In this document: positions 10,890 through 24,595 of the stretch, in pieces
Position numbering within the stretch: position 1 is the first letter of the stretch
How the letters are laid out: every line of letters begins with the position of its first letter
The notes under the pieces: model-generated
The model's input: only the letters and a program-made list of their open reading frames with translations
Told to the model about the DNA's origin: nothing
The model's database searches: none
Translations under genes and position numbers: made by a program
Assembly: GCA_011033025.1 (NCBI GenBank)
Contig: WFMF01000026.1
Coordinates: 62,001 to 126,000 of the forward strand
Length of the DNA: 64,000 bases
From: Beroe forskalii
Taxonomy: Eukaryota; Ctenophora; Nuda; Beroida; Beroidae
Reading direction: 5' to 3'

Positions 10890-13800
10890 CGCTACAGCCT
10901 CACCTTTCGCTCTCTAGATAGATGGAATAAGAACTCTACATGTATTATGGGCGATTCTAACACCGGATCATTGCACTTTGTCTTCAGACAAGCGCAAAAC
11001 TTTTGGGTGAAACCATGCCGGGACAGCGCTTCGGGCTCCAAACAATAGATACCCTTGACCCATCAGTGTATGTCGTATAAGAACGTTGTAGTCATGTGTG
11101 GGACAAATGATGTCAAAAATACTAGTGTTAATGGACCACAGTGTTGAAAACATTTATCAGAAATATGTGAACAAGCTGACAGAAATGCGGAGTCTGAACC
11201 CAAAGTGTAGAATCTTGTATGCCCCATTCTACCAACGAAGAGTTATGAAATCAATAGAGCTGCTCTTTACTTCAATAAGCTTATGTTCGAAAACTGATGC
11301 ACGGAGACCTAGGGGTGCGGGTATGTCAGAGGTTTTGATAACTTTCTGGATCCTGATGGCAGTGGCCTCCTTTCCAGAGAGAGATTTGTCTCGACGTGTT
11401 GATCGCAACAATAGGCCTGATATGCTGCACCTAAATCTCTTCGGCGTCAGGAAGCTTGCTAGTTACATAAAGCAAGCAGTATTTGGCAGACCTCCTGGTA
11501 ATGTGAGGAGTGTTGGTGGTAGAGGACATCTTCATCTAACCGAGTCAATGGTCGCTCCTATTCAGATGTTGTTGCGTCATCTGGTTCTCTAGGTGACCCA
11601 GCAGGATTGGGAACCTAGCAAATTCAATCTGCATAATGTAAGGGAAAAATGCAAACCATTGTGTAAAGAACATAAATGTTGGTCAAAAATGCATATGAGT
11701 GCTTTGAGTGTGACTAAAATCTATCACCAATTCTGCTTCAAGGAATCGAATGGGTGAAATAATTAACAAAATTCTACTGCTCCTTATGTAAAGTAGATAT
11801 TGAGACCAAATACAATCCTCTCTCTACACAGGACGTTGATGATGATGATGAAAGTGATGAGTTTATCAGAAGCATCTCAAGTATTTTAGATAACTGCAAA
11901 ATCTTATGATATAGATAACTTCAACTCAATCTGTAATAGTGATCTTGGAATCCCATGGCAGTATGTTGTTTCAAATATAGATGGTAACAAAAAGCAACTT
12001 TGATCTATTCTCTGCCCAAGTCCAATCGTATGAAGCTAAAACTTTCTGTAATTGGTCTAGCAGAAACTAATACAACTTCAGATGAAAGTACTGTGTACAG
12101 TATACCTGGATACACAGCTTTCTATCAAGATATAATTGAAGATAAAACCAAAAGGAACTGGTGGGTATGCCTTTATGTAAGTGATTCATTGAATGCTGTA
12201 ATAAACTCATCACTTTCGTCTGTTAGTGGTAACTTAGAAACCCTCTTTGTAACCATAAGTATAAATGACAAATCATCAACAGTTGGTGTAATATACCGAC
12301 CACCTAGTGGGGTCCTAAGTGATGCTCTGACTGAACTCAATGACATAGCCAAACAGCTACCTAAAAAACTCAGTACATATTATTATGGGAGATTTTAATA
12401 TAGATCTACACAAAAGTAACTCCAAAGAAGTACAACTGCTAGAAGACACCACCCTTGCCCTAGGTTTTTATCCCCCTCATATCAACTTATACCCATGAAA
12501 AACCTGGCTGTAGAAAATCATGTATAGATAACATTTTCACTAACACACCTGAATACACAATCTTATCTGGCACACTGAAAATCGGTATCTCCCATCACCT
12601 AGCCCTAGTCCAAGTATGTGAGGAATCACTCCACATAATGCAACTGTTAACAAGTATGTACAATATTATGACTACTGTAACTCAAATGTTGAAAACTTTT
12701 AAGAACGAACTAAAAACGAACTAATAAGTAACCCTCCTCACAATTTTGAAGACTTTTCACGCTCTTTTCAGGATAAGCTTGACAAATCTTGTAAACTAGA
12801 GAAACCTAAGCATTCAAAAACGAACTGCAATAAACAATCCATGGATAACAGGTGGACTAATTGGTCTCTATTGCACAAAAAGACAAATTATTTAAGCTAT
12901 GGGAATCTGCTAAGAAGAAACGATGTGTGAATAGAAACATTGAAGTAGCTGAACGTGATATTTGTAGCTGTATCTTTTGTTCTGATATGCGAACTAAGTA
13001 TATGAAATTTAGGGATTACAGGAAAAGGCTGAAGTTCTTAATTAGTCAGAAATCAAACTATTTAGGTTCTAAGGTAGATGAATGTGGTAGTGATAGTAAA
13101 AGATCTGAAAATTATTAATAATGTAAGAGGTAAGCATAGGCGACTAATCAAGCCCAACTTTTTGGTAGATAACAAAAGGATAACAGACAGGAGAGTCATT
13201 GCTCATGAATTCAATAAATACTTTGTCTCACTAGCCCCATCACTAAATAGAGTTTATATTGACGATAATGGCATTAGATTAACCCATTATCAAACTTTTA
13301 ATGATTTCTTACAAGATAAATGTGAAAAGTACAATTAACCTTAGAGACTGCAATGAGGAGGAACTGAATCTATAATTGCTGAACTCAAGCTTGGTAAATC
13401 TAGTGACATCCCAGTCCATGTTATTAAGCATACTACTAGCATCACTGCACCAGTGTTAACTAGAATGTATAACAAATGTATGGCTGAGGGATATTTTCCC
13501 AATGAACTCAAAACAGGGAGAATAAGTCCTATTTATAAAAAAGATAATGAAGAATTACTGAGAACTACAGACCTGTTTCTACCCTACCAATATTTTGGCA
13601 AAGTATTTGAAAAATTAATATTCAATAGACTCTATCAATTCTTGGAAGATAATGATGTTATATATAAAATCAGTATGGCTTCAGAAAAGGCCACTCTACT
13701 AACCATGCTCTGAACTACTCTGTAGCATACGTACGGGATCAAGTTAAACTAAAAAAGCACACCCTTGGAATATTTATTGATTTAAGTAAGGCATTCGACA

Positions 13801-14870
13801 CACTAGACCACAAAATACTAACTGATAAGCTAAGCCACTATGGTATCAATGGCAATGCACTAGACCTTATCAAAAAGCTATCTTTCTGACAGGAAACAAC
13901 TTGTAAGTGTACTTAATGAAACTTCAGAAACCCTGCCAGTAAACTTTGGTGTCCCACAAGGCTCAGTTCTCGGCCCCCTTCTTTTTATACTTTACATAAA
14001 CGACATCTGTAACTCTGCTGAAAACTGTAAAATAATTTTGTTTGCAGATGACACTAACATATTTGTTACTGGGAGTACTAAAGAAGAAGCATACTTGATT
14101 GCAAATAAGATCTTATCAAATATATCCAGATATATGGAATCCAATTTGCTACATATTAATACAAAGAAATGTTGCTACATGCTCTTCTCTCCAAGCAAGA
14201 AGGGGGCCGACAATCTGGCACCAGAACTTAATCTATCAATAAATGGTAAAATTATCAAGAAAGTCAATGAAACGAAATTTTTAGGAGTATTAATAGATGA
14301 CAAACTTCTCTTGGAAACCCCACATTTCAAAGCTTAACAAACTCTTAAGAGTGCATGTGGAGGCTATACCGAATTGTAAGTTTTCTCCAACTAAGCTTTA
14401 TAAGCAGATTTACCACTCTCTTTGAATCTCACCTTAGCTATGCAATATCTGTTTGGGGTGGGGTAGCCTTAACTAACCTAGAACCATTATTTCACACTCA
14501 GAAAAATGTTTACGTATAATTTTTGGTGATACTGAGTCTTATTTGGAAAAATTTCGCACTTGTGTGCGAGCTAGACCATTTGGTGATCAAAAGCTTGGCA
14601 TAGAATTTTATAGTAGAGAACCATCTAAACCACTATTCATTAGCCATAACCTTCTTACTGTACAGAACTTATATCGGTTAAGATGTATCACAGAACTAGT
14701 GAAAATAATTCAGTCTGAGAACCAGGGCCCCTCTACCAGTCTTTGAATCGATCCCATCGAAATATCAACCGCTTCTTAACACCAATGCCATCTATATTTT
14801 TCTTATAAGGCACCCTGGCTATGGAACAACTTTCGAAAAAGTATGGTTAATATTGAACTTGGAAATGATG
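10890..14870 (+). pseudogene. LINE ORF1 (3' part) and ORF2 remnants
   Basis: Fragments recognisable against the other copy include the SGNH blocks (DMLHLNLFGVRKLASY near 11.42 kb), the endonuclease segment IGLAETNTTSDEST near 12.05 kb, VGVIYRPPSG near 12.28 kb, FIDLSKAFDTLDHK near 13.78 kb, GVPQGSVLGPLLF near 13.95 kb and FADDT near 14.04 kb. At least a dozen single-base indels separate them, so no protein can be made. An extra T near 14.31 kb breaks the frame at a place where the other copy has an independent one-base loss. Confidence 0.9.
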
Positions 14871-15847
14871 AAAACTTGATCGCAATCTTTTAAGGAATTC
14901 TCTATTGTCTGCCCAAACGCAGCAGCCAGAGAGTTGGTGCAAAGAAAAACTTTACAGAGTTTCTTGCAAGGGATAGTCAATAAAGTTATATCTCTTCCAA
15001 ATTATGTAATGAAGACCCATCGATAATGTGAAAGTGTGAATGAACAGACCAATGTTTGTGTTCTTATTTAACTGTACTCTTATAAATATAGATACAGGAT
15101 TTGGATCGAGGTTTCACTCAGGAATGACCATGACTCGGGATGGTGGATATGTAAAATATGGTGATGCCCAACAAACCTCTTTATTGGGCATAGAGCTATG
15201 AAGTTCTGTAATTCAAAATTCATAAATTCATCTGGAAATTTGGATAAATTATCAATTACAAATAACACAATCGGAAGGATCTATCCTTGACCAAACGTGA
15301 AGGGAAAAGAAATGAAATGTGTTGTAAAGTGAATGACAGTCCAAAAACGTTTGCAACTGATTCCAATGAACAACAACAATATGGATGTCATTGGCTTTCA
15401 TGTTTAATGAGAGTATACACACGACGCATCAGGTCTTCCTGATAATCAATTGTTACAATGCTATACAAGCAATTCTTCATACTAATACATATTAGTGTAA
15501 CACAATTTGAAAAGCATGTAACGTTTAAATACTTAGGAAGTTAAAATGAATTTACTCCCATCTTGACCTTGTTTTTACCTAGGTATACGACCCTGAGTGG
15601 TAGACCAGGTGGTCCCTAAGGGCACTATGAAGCAAAACCGCCACTGTGCTCCTTTCTCCAGCCGCATTTCTGCTCTGCCATTCTTGATCGTTATTTATTT
15701 AAATTGGCCGATCTCTACCTTAGGCTTCTCAAACAGTGCAGTTTGACCATGGGTGTGCTAGAGGTTCGGACCAGTTTATGAGGCCTGAATTGCTTCGTGT
15801 GGTCAATATAGTTTATAGAAAGCTCTCAATTTGTGCAGTCCAAACTT

Positions 15848-15875
15848 TATACAGGATGATTCATCATCCTGTATA
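15848..15875 (+). other. Perfect stem-loop in LINE 3' UTR
   Basis: TATACAGGATGAT and ATCATCCTGTATA form a 13-bp perfect stem around TC. The same hairpin is kept in the other copy at 20308-20335. Some LINE reverse transcriptases recognise 3' UTR hairpins, so a role in template recognition is possible. Confidence 0.6.
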
Positions 15876-16412
15876 GTCAGATTTTGGGTGTGAATGTATA
15901 ACACACACCCACACTGCACATTGGTATAAGAGTGCCCTATACCATTTATTAACTGTCTAGTTTGCTTTTCTAACCCAGAGACATGGGTTCTACAAATGTG
16001 GACATGTTAGGATTATTTTCAAATTTAGATATCATCAAATTGTATCTAAGCTCAACCATGAAGAATGCAAGTAAAATATCAAATTTTTTATAGAAATACT
16101 GTATTCATTGATAATTAATAAGTAAAACGCATCAATTTAACAGATTGCCCCACAAATTCCTTCATTTAACTTGTTATACCCAAGACATTCTATTATAGAG
16201 CTTGTATTTAAATAGTTAAATAAGTACCTTTCAAGCTTACTTTGACTTATTCTAGGCTTGCAGAAATAATTATCCTAACAGCAAGACCTCATTTGTATTT
16301 TGTGTGTGTGTTTTGAATTGTATATTGTGGAGATGAATAAAAATCATTCTTTTTACTAAATCATTCTTTTTACTAATTCCAATCGATCGACCGACGAACG
16401 TTACTGCCGCCT

Positions 16413-16790
16413 AACTTAGGAACCAAAACTTTTCCACATTAACCCAACATGAAGGTCAAGCGAGGCAATTGAAAAAATGTGGTCGAAAAATCGATAATTT
16501 GGGCTTTCAGCGGAAATATCTCGCTTCCTATTGATAGAAACAGCTTTAAATTTGTACTGAGTTCAAAATTAATGTATTTTCTTTCGAATGAAATAAAGAT
16601 GACTTGATTTGATAAATCAGAAGCGAAGATATGGTCACTGCAAGATGTCCGATTGGACAGAATTTTCGTGCAAAAATAGCACCGCGCCGATAATTATGGG
16701 TAGGTCTCCCATAATAAACGGGAGCCTTCATTATCTATGACAATGACATCACTCAGAAAAATATAATTAAGCGCATCTAGCGCTTTAAGG
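16413..16790. other. No gene seen
   Basis: Ordinary AT-rich sequence between the LINE/TIR nest and the degenerate TTAGGG tract. Confidence 0.5.
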
Positions 16791-16885
16791 ACTAGGGTTA
16801 GGATCAGGATTAGGGTCAGGATTTGTTAGGGTTAGGGCTAGGATTAAGGTTAGGGTTTTGGTTAGGGCTATTGTTAGGTTTAGGA
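16791..16885. repeat. Degenerate interstitial TTAGGG-like tract
   Basis: About a dozen imperfect repeats (TTAGGG, TTAGGA, TTAGGGTC, TTAAGG). It suggests an ancestor with the metazoan TTAGGG telomere repeat, or a derived minisatellite. It is flanked by inverted copies of a TGACATCACTCA / TGACGTCACTCA block. Confidence 0.55.
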
Positions 16886-16959
16886 TACAGAAAAATTGAC
16901 GTTAAGATCTGTGACGTCACTCAAAGCCGTTTATATGGGAGAGATACCTAATTATGACA

Positions 16960-17110
16960 CCCTACTGTACGCGCCGCGGCGCGCGCTTCCCTACACAGGG
17001 ATATACGTGTTTAGCAAGCTTCCCTACGCTTGGCCTGTCCACGTTCTGATGAACGATGAAGCGCGCAACACAAATACAGAGCCGGGATATACGTGTTTGG
17101 CGCAAACATA
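16960..17110. mobile_element. GC-rich element relative, copy 2
   Basis: Contains CGCGCCGCGGCGCGCGCTTC and two GGGATATACGTGTTT blocks as in copy 1 at 9.14-9.31 kb, but the TTCCTAAGCCCGCA ends are not intact here. Confidence 0.4.
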
Positions 17111-17248
17111 CAGTAACACGTACACGTTATTATGATTTTACCCTACCCTCTGCCGCGCGCCATTTTTTCCCGCGGGGAATAGCTGCAACACGACCCTAGC
17201 CTCCAAACTTCTGAGTGATGGGTGAAATCCATCTCTGCGCGCGCACAT

Positions 17249-17309
17249 TTGTCTGACGTTGTCAGACCCGCGTGGCGTGCGCGCGAGGGGGTCAGGCAAC
17301 GCCTGACAA
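17249..17309. mobile_element. 61-bp double-hairpin mini-element, copy 1
   Basis: Ends TTGTCTGACG and CGCCTGACAA. The left half folds as GTCTGAC-GTT-GTCAGAC and the right half as GTCAGGC-AA-CGCCTGAC, separated by a CG-rich bridge. A second copy at 47256-47320 has an 8-bp target duplication; here no duplication is clear. Confidence 0.6.
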
Positions 17310-19299
17310 ACGTTTACAGACCCTGGCCCTCTCGAGTATCAGCGCCGCGCACACGGCTGGGCGGCTGGCGGGTCATACATGAACATCAAATGACAAGCAC
17401 ACGCTGTCGTTTCACTCCTCACCGCCCGGTCGTGCGAAGCTAAGCACGTAAGCATCTGGTGGGATGAATACAATTGGCAAACTGAAATTGAAAAGTTAAA
17501 CTAATGGATACAAAAAGGTCTAAAAGTAAAAAGCATTCACGAAGCATTTCCAATTTCGTTCCAAACCTAAATTCGAAACACGAGGAGTCTCACTTTCAAT
17601 AGTTTTTACATTTTTACTTCAGATAAAATAAATAGATGAGCAAGGCATATAATAAGCGAACCCCATATAAGCTTAACCTGGAAGCTTTAGCTAAAAGTAA
17701 ACCATTGATAAACTTGGTTACTGCTCCTCAGTCAGTGTGCTCCTCATCAGTAAGGTGGATTTATTGTCGTCCTAGCACTCCAGATAGATATAAAAAGCTT
17801 TTCCTGGAGGGTGGTAAAACAACACTTGACGACTTCACGAGTTGCTTTTGACTGATGAGCACACATATTTAGGTAATAATAATAATTAACTCAACTCAGA
17901 ATAATTACTCACGCTATTTCAGCTATCTATATATTTACAGAAAATATTATTCAACGTATTCAATTCTATTTTAAAATTAAAATAAGTAATCGGCATAGTA
18001 CAGCAAAGGTACAAATTACAATCTAAATTCGTGTCTAATAAAATAACAATCCAGAGTGGGGCAATAAAATGCTGTAGGTTTTTACATGTCGGTTAAAATC
18101 AGATAAGCCTAACTTAAAATCTTAATTCAATTTTACATACTTTCGTCTTATGATGATATCATCATTTGTAAATACCTATAACGAAATTATAACGGATATC
18201 AGTTTACAGTTTGATTTGAATTTCAAAAGGAAGTCTGATCTTGTTAAATTACGATAAACGGAATCATAACTTCGTACAATTCGAACCCAAACGAAAATTC
18301 ACCCACAAGGCAACGCATGGATAAAAAGAAATAAAATCCATCGGGTATGAGGTTTTCAAGAACCAGAAAACAATTGTCTTTGCTTACTCCCTAGCCCTAA
18401 GATGAGGCGCAAGGTGCTTCAGTTTGTAACTTTTGAGTTTGACTGTCTCAACACTTGATCGATATTCAATTTCACAGTACCCTGTAATGTACCAAGCATG
18501 TTTTACTTTTTTCTGGTGAAAACGACACATTTCTTCCACAGAAACCTTACTAACCCTACCTTCTCGCATGATCAGAGAACGGAACAAACGCCGTGTGTGA
18601 TTGATCAGAGAACGGAACAAACACTGTGTGTGATTGGTCGACGAAGGGAGTGAAGGTCTGCGATTGGTCGCCTAGTCATATGATGCCCTCGTGCTCCTCA
18701 AATCCAGAGTGAGCGCTCTCCACGTTGCGAGCTAGCATGTAGTTATCCGCGTCTATACTCCGACAGTTGTGTATCGCGTAACGGAGCCTGGGGGAATACG
18801 TGTTGAGCATTGGGGAGCAATCCTGGCAAGAGCCTGGGGGAGGACAGGGGTGAAGTAATCCAGAATCTTGGCTAACCCATAGTGTGCACAATCACATGCA
18901 TCAATCGATGAAAGGATCGATAAAGATGCGCATTTTAGAATTTATATGTCGATAGGTAATCAAACTTAATGGGTAACCTAACTTAATGAGCTAACCTCCC
19001 CTACGACAGCTATAAGTACCATGAAATTTTGAAAACGTCCAGGGGCTATTTAGCCTTATGACTATGTCATTGTGATTGATAAGAATATCTTTACTTCTCT
19101 GTACCCTTCGAAACTTACTTTTCTTCCATGACGCTCTCCGAACTGTACTCCGGCAGGCGGAGTTGGAAGAAGCAGGTCTGAGAGGTCGGCAGACCGTCCT
19201 TACACTTGTCCGTCTTCATTATCTGGAACCGCTGCGAAACGTCCGCTATGTCGCTCGGCAGACGAGACCGGCCTGATACAAATCTGAGGAGGATAGTCA
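17310..19299. other. No supported gene; short local repeats only
   Basis: Includes an inverted pair CAGTGTGCTCCTCATCAGT / ACTGATGAGCACAC (17735-17868), a two-copy 36-bp repeat TGATCAGAGAACGGAACAAAC (18568-18640), and short open frames without domains or splice support. Confidence 0.45.
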
Positions 19300-19800
19300 G
19301 TGGAGTGGTGTCAACATTAAGTGGTGTCAAGGTGGAGTGGTGTCAAGGTAAAGTGGTGTCAAGGTGGAGTGGTGTCAAGGTAGAGTGGTGTCAAGGTGGA
19401 GTGATGTCAAGGTAAAGTGGTGTCAAGGTAAAGTGGTGTCAAGGTGGAGTGGTGTCAAGGTTAAGAGGTGTCAAGATAAAGTGGTGTCAAGGTGAAGTGG
19501 TGTCAAGGTTAAGTGGTGTCAAGGTAAAGTGATGTCAAAGTAAAGTGATGTCAAAGTAAAGTGATGTCAAGGTAAAATGGTGTCAAGGTTAAGTGGTGTC
19601 AAGGTTAAGTGGTGTCAAGGTGGAGTGATGTCAAGGTAAAGTGGTGTCAAGGTTAAGTGGTGTTAGGGTGGAGTGGTGTCAAGGTTAAGTGATGTCAAGA
19701 TAAAGTGGTATCAAGGTAAAGTGGTATCAAGGTAAAGTGGTGTCAAGATAAAGTGGTATCAAGGTAAAGTGGTATCAAGGTAACCGTAAAGTGGTGTCAA
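19300..19800. repeat. 16-bp minisatellite, GTGGTGTCAAGGTAAA
   Basis: About 30 imperfect copies of a 16-bp unit with A/G variation. It abuts the 3' end of the LINE at 19803, so it was either the insertion target or grew at the LINE tail. Confidence 0.9.
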
Positions 19801-20307
19801 AAGTAAAATAATGATTTAAGTAAAAGAATGTTTTTTATTCATCTCCACAATATACAATTTAAAATACACACACACACACACAAAATACAAATGAGGTCTT
19901 GCTGTTTGGATAATTATTTCTGCAAGCCTAGAATAAGTCAAAGTAAGCTTAAAAGGTACTTATTAAACTATTTAAATACAAGCTCTATTATGAATTGTCT
20001 TGGGTATAACAAGTTGAATAAAGGAAATTTGAGGGCAATCTGTTAAATTGATGCGTTTTACTTATTAATTATCAATGAATACAGTATTTCTATAAAATTA
20101 GATATTTTACTTGCATTCTTCATGGTTGAGCTTAGATACAATTTGATGATATCTAAATTTGAAAATAATCCTAACATGTCCACATTTGTAGAACCCATGT
20201 CTCTGGGTTAGAAAAACAAACTAGACAGTTAATAAATGGTATAGGGCACTCTTATACCAATGTGCAGTGTGGGTGTGTGTGTTATACATTCACACCCAAA
20301 ATCTGAC

Positions 20308-20335
20308 TATACAGGATGATGAATCATCCTGTATA
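20308..20335 (-). other. Stem-loop in LINE 3' UTR, second copy
   Basis: The same 13-bp stem (TATACAGGATGAT / ATCATCCTGTATA) as at 15848-15875. No substitution has broken the stem in either copy. Confidence 0.6.
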
Positions 20336-21380
20336 AAGTTTGGACTGCACAAATTGAGAGCTTTCTATAAACTATATTGACCACACGAAGCAATTCAGGC
20401 CTCATAAACTGGTCCGAACCTCTAGCACACCCATGGTCAAACTGCACTGTTTGAGAAGCCTAAGGTAGAGATCGGCCAATTTAAATAAATAACGACCAAA
20501 AATGGCAGAGCAGAAGCTGTGGCTGGAGAAAGGAGCACAGTGGCGGTTAGCTTCATAGTGCCCCTTGGGGACCACCTGGTCTCCCACTCAGGGTCGTATA
20601 CCTAGGTAAAAACAAGGTCAAGATGGGAGTAAATTCATTTTAACTTCCTAAATATTTAAACGTTACATGCTTTTTCAAATTTTTTACACTAGTATGTATT
20701 AGTATGAAGAGTTGTTTGTATAGCATTGTAACAATTGACTATCAGGAAGACCTGATGCATCGTGTGTTACATACTCTCATTAAAACATGAAAGCCAATGA
20801 CATCCATATTGTTGTTGTTCATTGGAATCAGTTGCAAACGTTTTTGGACTGTCATTCACTTTACAACACATTTCATTTCTTTTTCCCTTCACGTTTGGTC
20901 AAGGATAGATCCTTCGATTGTGTTATTTGTAATTGATAATTTATCCAAATTTCCAGATGAATTTATGAATTTTGAATTACAGAACTTCATAGCTCTATGC
21001 CCAATAAAGAGGTTTGTTGGGCATCACCATATTTTTACATATCCACCATCCCGAGTCATGGTCATTCCTGAGTGAAACCTCGATCCAAATTCTGTATCTA
21101 TATTTATAAGAGTATTTTAAATAAGAACACAAACATTGGTCTGTTCATTCACACTTTCACATTATCGATGGGTCTTCATTACATAATTTGGAAGAGATAT
21201 AACTTTTATTGACTATCCCTTGCAAGAAACTCTGTAAAGTTTTCTTTGCACCAACTCTCTGGCTGCTGCGTTTGGGCAGACAATAGAGAATTCCTTAAAA
21301 GATTTTTGATCAAGTTTTCATCATTTCCAAGTTCAATATTAACCATACTTTTTCGAAAGTTGTTCCATAGCCAGGGTGCC

Positions 21381-24300
21381 TTATAAAGAAAAATATATAG
21401 ATGGCATTGGTGTTAAGAAGCGGTTGATATTTCGATGGGATCGATTCAAAGACTGGTAGAGGGGCCCTGGTTCTCCAGACTGAATTATTTTCACTAGTTC
21501 TGTGATACATCTTAACCGATATAAGTTCTGTACAGTAAGAAGGTTATGGCTAATGAATAGTGGTTTAGATGGTTCTCTACTATAAAATTCTATGCCAAGC
21601 TTTTGATCACCAAATGGTCTAGCTCGCACACAAGTGCGAAATTTTTCCAAATAAGACTCAGTATCACCAAAAATTATACGTAAACATTTTTTCTGAGTAC
21701 GAAATAATGGTTCTAGGTTAGTTAAGGCTACCCCACCCCAAACAGATATTGCATAGCTAAGGTGAGATTCAAAGAGAGAGTGGTAAATCTGCTTATAAAG
21801 CTTAGTTGGAAGAAAACTTACAATTCGGTATAGCCTCCCACATGCACTCTTAAGAGTTTTGTTAAGCTTTGAAATGTGGGGTTTCAAGAGAGTTTGTCAT
21901 CTATTAATACTCCTAAAAATTTCGTTTCATTGACTTTCTTGATAATTTTACCATTTATTGATAGATTAAGTTCTGGTGCCAGATTGTCGGCCCCCTTCTT
22001 GCTTGGAGAGAAGAGCATGTAGCAACATTTCTTTGTATTTATATGTAGCAAATTGGATTCCATATATCTGGATATATTTGATAAGATCTTATTTGCAATC
22101 AAGTATGCTTCTTCTTTAGTACTCCCAGTAACAAATATGTTAGTGTCATCTGCAAACAAAATTATTTTACAGTTTTCAGCAGAGTTACAGATGTCGTTTA
22201 TGTAAAGTATAAAAAGAAGGGGGCCGAGAACTGAGCCTTGTGGGACACCAAAGTTTACTGGCAGGGTTTCTGAAGTTTCATTAAGTACACTTACAAGTTG
22301 TTTCCTGTCAGAAAGATAGCTTTTGATAAGGTCTAGTGCATTGCCATTGATACCATAGTGGCTTAGCTTATCAGTTAGTATTTTGTGGTCTAGTGTGTCG
22401 AATGCCTTACTTAAATCAATAAATATTCCAAGGGTGTGCTTTTTTAGTTTAACTTGATCCCGTATGTATGTTACAGAGTAGTTCAGAGCATGGTTAGTAG
22501 AGTGGCCTTTTCTGAAGCCATACTGATTTTTATATATAACATCATTATCTTCCAAGAATTGATAGAGTCTATTGAATATTAATTTTTCAAATACTTTGCC
22601 AAATATTGGTAGGGTAGAAACAGGTCTGTAGTTCTCCAGTAATTCTTCATTATCTTTTTTATAAATAGGACTTATTCTCCCTGTTTTGAGTTCATTGGGA
22701 AAATATCCCTCAGCCATACATTTGTTATACATTCTAGTTAACACTGGTGCAGTGATGCTAGCAGTATGCTTAATAACATGAACTGGGATGTCACTTGATT
22801 TACCAAGTTTAAGTTCAGCAATTATAGATTCCAGTTCCTCCTCATTGCAGTCTCTAAGGCTAATTGTACTTTCACATTTATCTTGTAAGAAATCATTAAA
22901 GTTTGATAATGGGTTAATCCTAATGCCATTATCGTCAATATAAACTCTATTTAGTGATGGGGCTAGTGAGACAAAGTATTTATTGAATTCATGAGCAATG
23001 ACTCTCCTGTCTGTTATCCTTTTGTTATCTACCAAAAAGTTGGGCTTGATTAGTCGCCTATGCTTACCTCTTACATTATTAATAATTTTCCAGATCTTTT
23101 TACTATCACTACCACATTCATCTACCTTAGAACCTAAATAGTTTGATTTTCTTTGACTAATTAAGAACTTCAGCCTTTTCCTGTAATCCCTAAATTTCAT
23201 ATACTTAGTTCGCATATCAGAACAAAAGATACAGCTACAAATATCACGGTCAGCTACTTCAATGTTTCTATTCACACATCGTTTCTTCTTAGCAGATTCC
23301 CATAGCTTAAATAATTTGTCTTTGTGTGCAATAGAGACAATTAGTCCACCTGTTATCCATGGATTGTTTATTGCAGTTCGTTTTGAATGCTTAGGTTTCT
23401 CTAGTTTACAAGATTTGTCAAGCTTATCCTGAAAAGAGCGTGAAAAGTCTTCAAAATTGTGAGGAGGGTTACTTATTAGTTCGTTTTTTAGTTCGTTCTT
23501 AAAGTTTTCAACATTTGAGTTACAGTAGTCATAATATTGTATATACTTATTAACAGTTGCATTATGTGGAGTGATTCCCTCACATACTTGGACTAGGGCT
23601 AGGTGATGGGAGATACCGATTTTCAGTGTGCCAGATAAGATTGTGTATTCAGGTGTGTTAGTGAAAATGTTATCTATACATGATTTTCTACAGCCAGGTT
23701 TCTCATGGGTATAGGTTGATATGAGGGGATAAAAACCTAGGGCAAGGGTGGTGTCTTCTAGCAGTTGTACTTCCTTGGAGTTACTTTTGTGTAGATCTAT
23801 ATTAAAATCTCCCATAATATGTACTGAGTTTTTAGGTAGCTGTTTGGCTATATCATTGAGTTCAGTCAGAGCATCACTTAGGACCCCACTAGGTGGTCGG
23901 TATATTACACCAACTGTTGATGATTTGTCATTTATACTTATGGTTACAAAGAGGGTTTCTAAGTTACCACTAACAGACGAAAGTGATGAGTTTATTACAG
24001 CATTCAATGAATCACTTACATAAAGGCATACACCAGTTCCTTTTGGTTTATCTTCAATTATATCTTGATAGAAAGCTGTGTATCCAGGTATACTGTACAC
24101 AGTACTTTCATCTGAAGTTGTATTAGTTTCTGCTAGACCAATTACAGAAAGTTTTAGCTTCATACGGTGGACTTGGGCAGAGAATAGATCAAAGTTGCTT
24201 TTGTTACCATCTATATTTTGAAACAACATACTGCCATGGGATTCAAGATCACTATTACAGATTGAGTTGAAGTTATCTATATCATAAGATTTGCAGTTAT

Positions 24301-24595
24301 CTAAAATACTTGAGATGCTTCTGATAAACTCATCACTTTCATCATCATCATCAACGTCCTGTGTAGAGAGAGGATTATATTTGGTCTCAATATCTACTTT
24401 ACATAAGGAGCAGTAAGAATTTTTGTTAATTATTTCACCATTTGATTCCTTGAAGCAGAATTGGTGATAGATTTTGTCACACTCAAAGCACTCATATGCA
24501 TTTTGACCAACATTTATGTTCTTTACACAATGGTTGCATTTTTCCCTTACATTATGCAGATTGAATTTGCTAGGTTCCCAATCCTGCTGGGTCAC
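21381..24595 (-). CDS. LINE ORF2: zinc finger, APE endonuclease, reverse transcriptase
   Basis: Residues ~20-66 form a PHD-like zinc finger (CNHC, CFECD, HQFC, CSLC). An APE-type endonuclease follows (~118-340: IGLAETN, VGVIYRPPSG, MGDFNIDL, SCIDNIF, ISHHLALV). The reverse transcriptase lies at ~640-880 (YRPVSTLPIFGK, QYGFRKGHST, IDLSKAFDTLDHK, GVPQGSVLGPLLFILY, ILFADDTNIF). The C-terminal part (21887..21381, SYAISVWGG) is in another frame because one base is missing near 21,885. There is no ATG at the start: the frame opens at a TAG just upstream, begins GTG ACC, and overlaps the end of ORF1 by 26 bases in the +1 frame. The protein nicks target DNA and copies the LINE RNA at the nick. Confidence 0.9.

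Larger units (their letters stand above)
10886..16375 (+). mobile_element. Decayed CR1/Jockey-type LINE, 5'-truncated copy
   Basis: The sequence is collinear with the LINE at 19.8-26.9 kb on the other strand. It begins inside ORF1 at the end of the AlkB-like domain, keeps the SGNH segment in broken frames (10.9-11.6 kb), and then the ORF2 zinc finger, endonuclease and reverse transcriptase (11.6-14.8 kb) with many frameshifts. The 3' UTR follows, with a 13-bp perfect stem-loop at 15848-15875, and the end is two copies of an AATCATTCTTTTTACT tail. The junction with the host TIR element shares GAACACG-type microhomology and has no clear target duplication. Confidence 0.9.

Noticed and set aside
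16791..16885. True telomere or chromosome end
   Set aside because: Repeats are short, degenerate and internal, with ordinary sequence on both sides.
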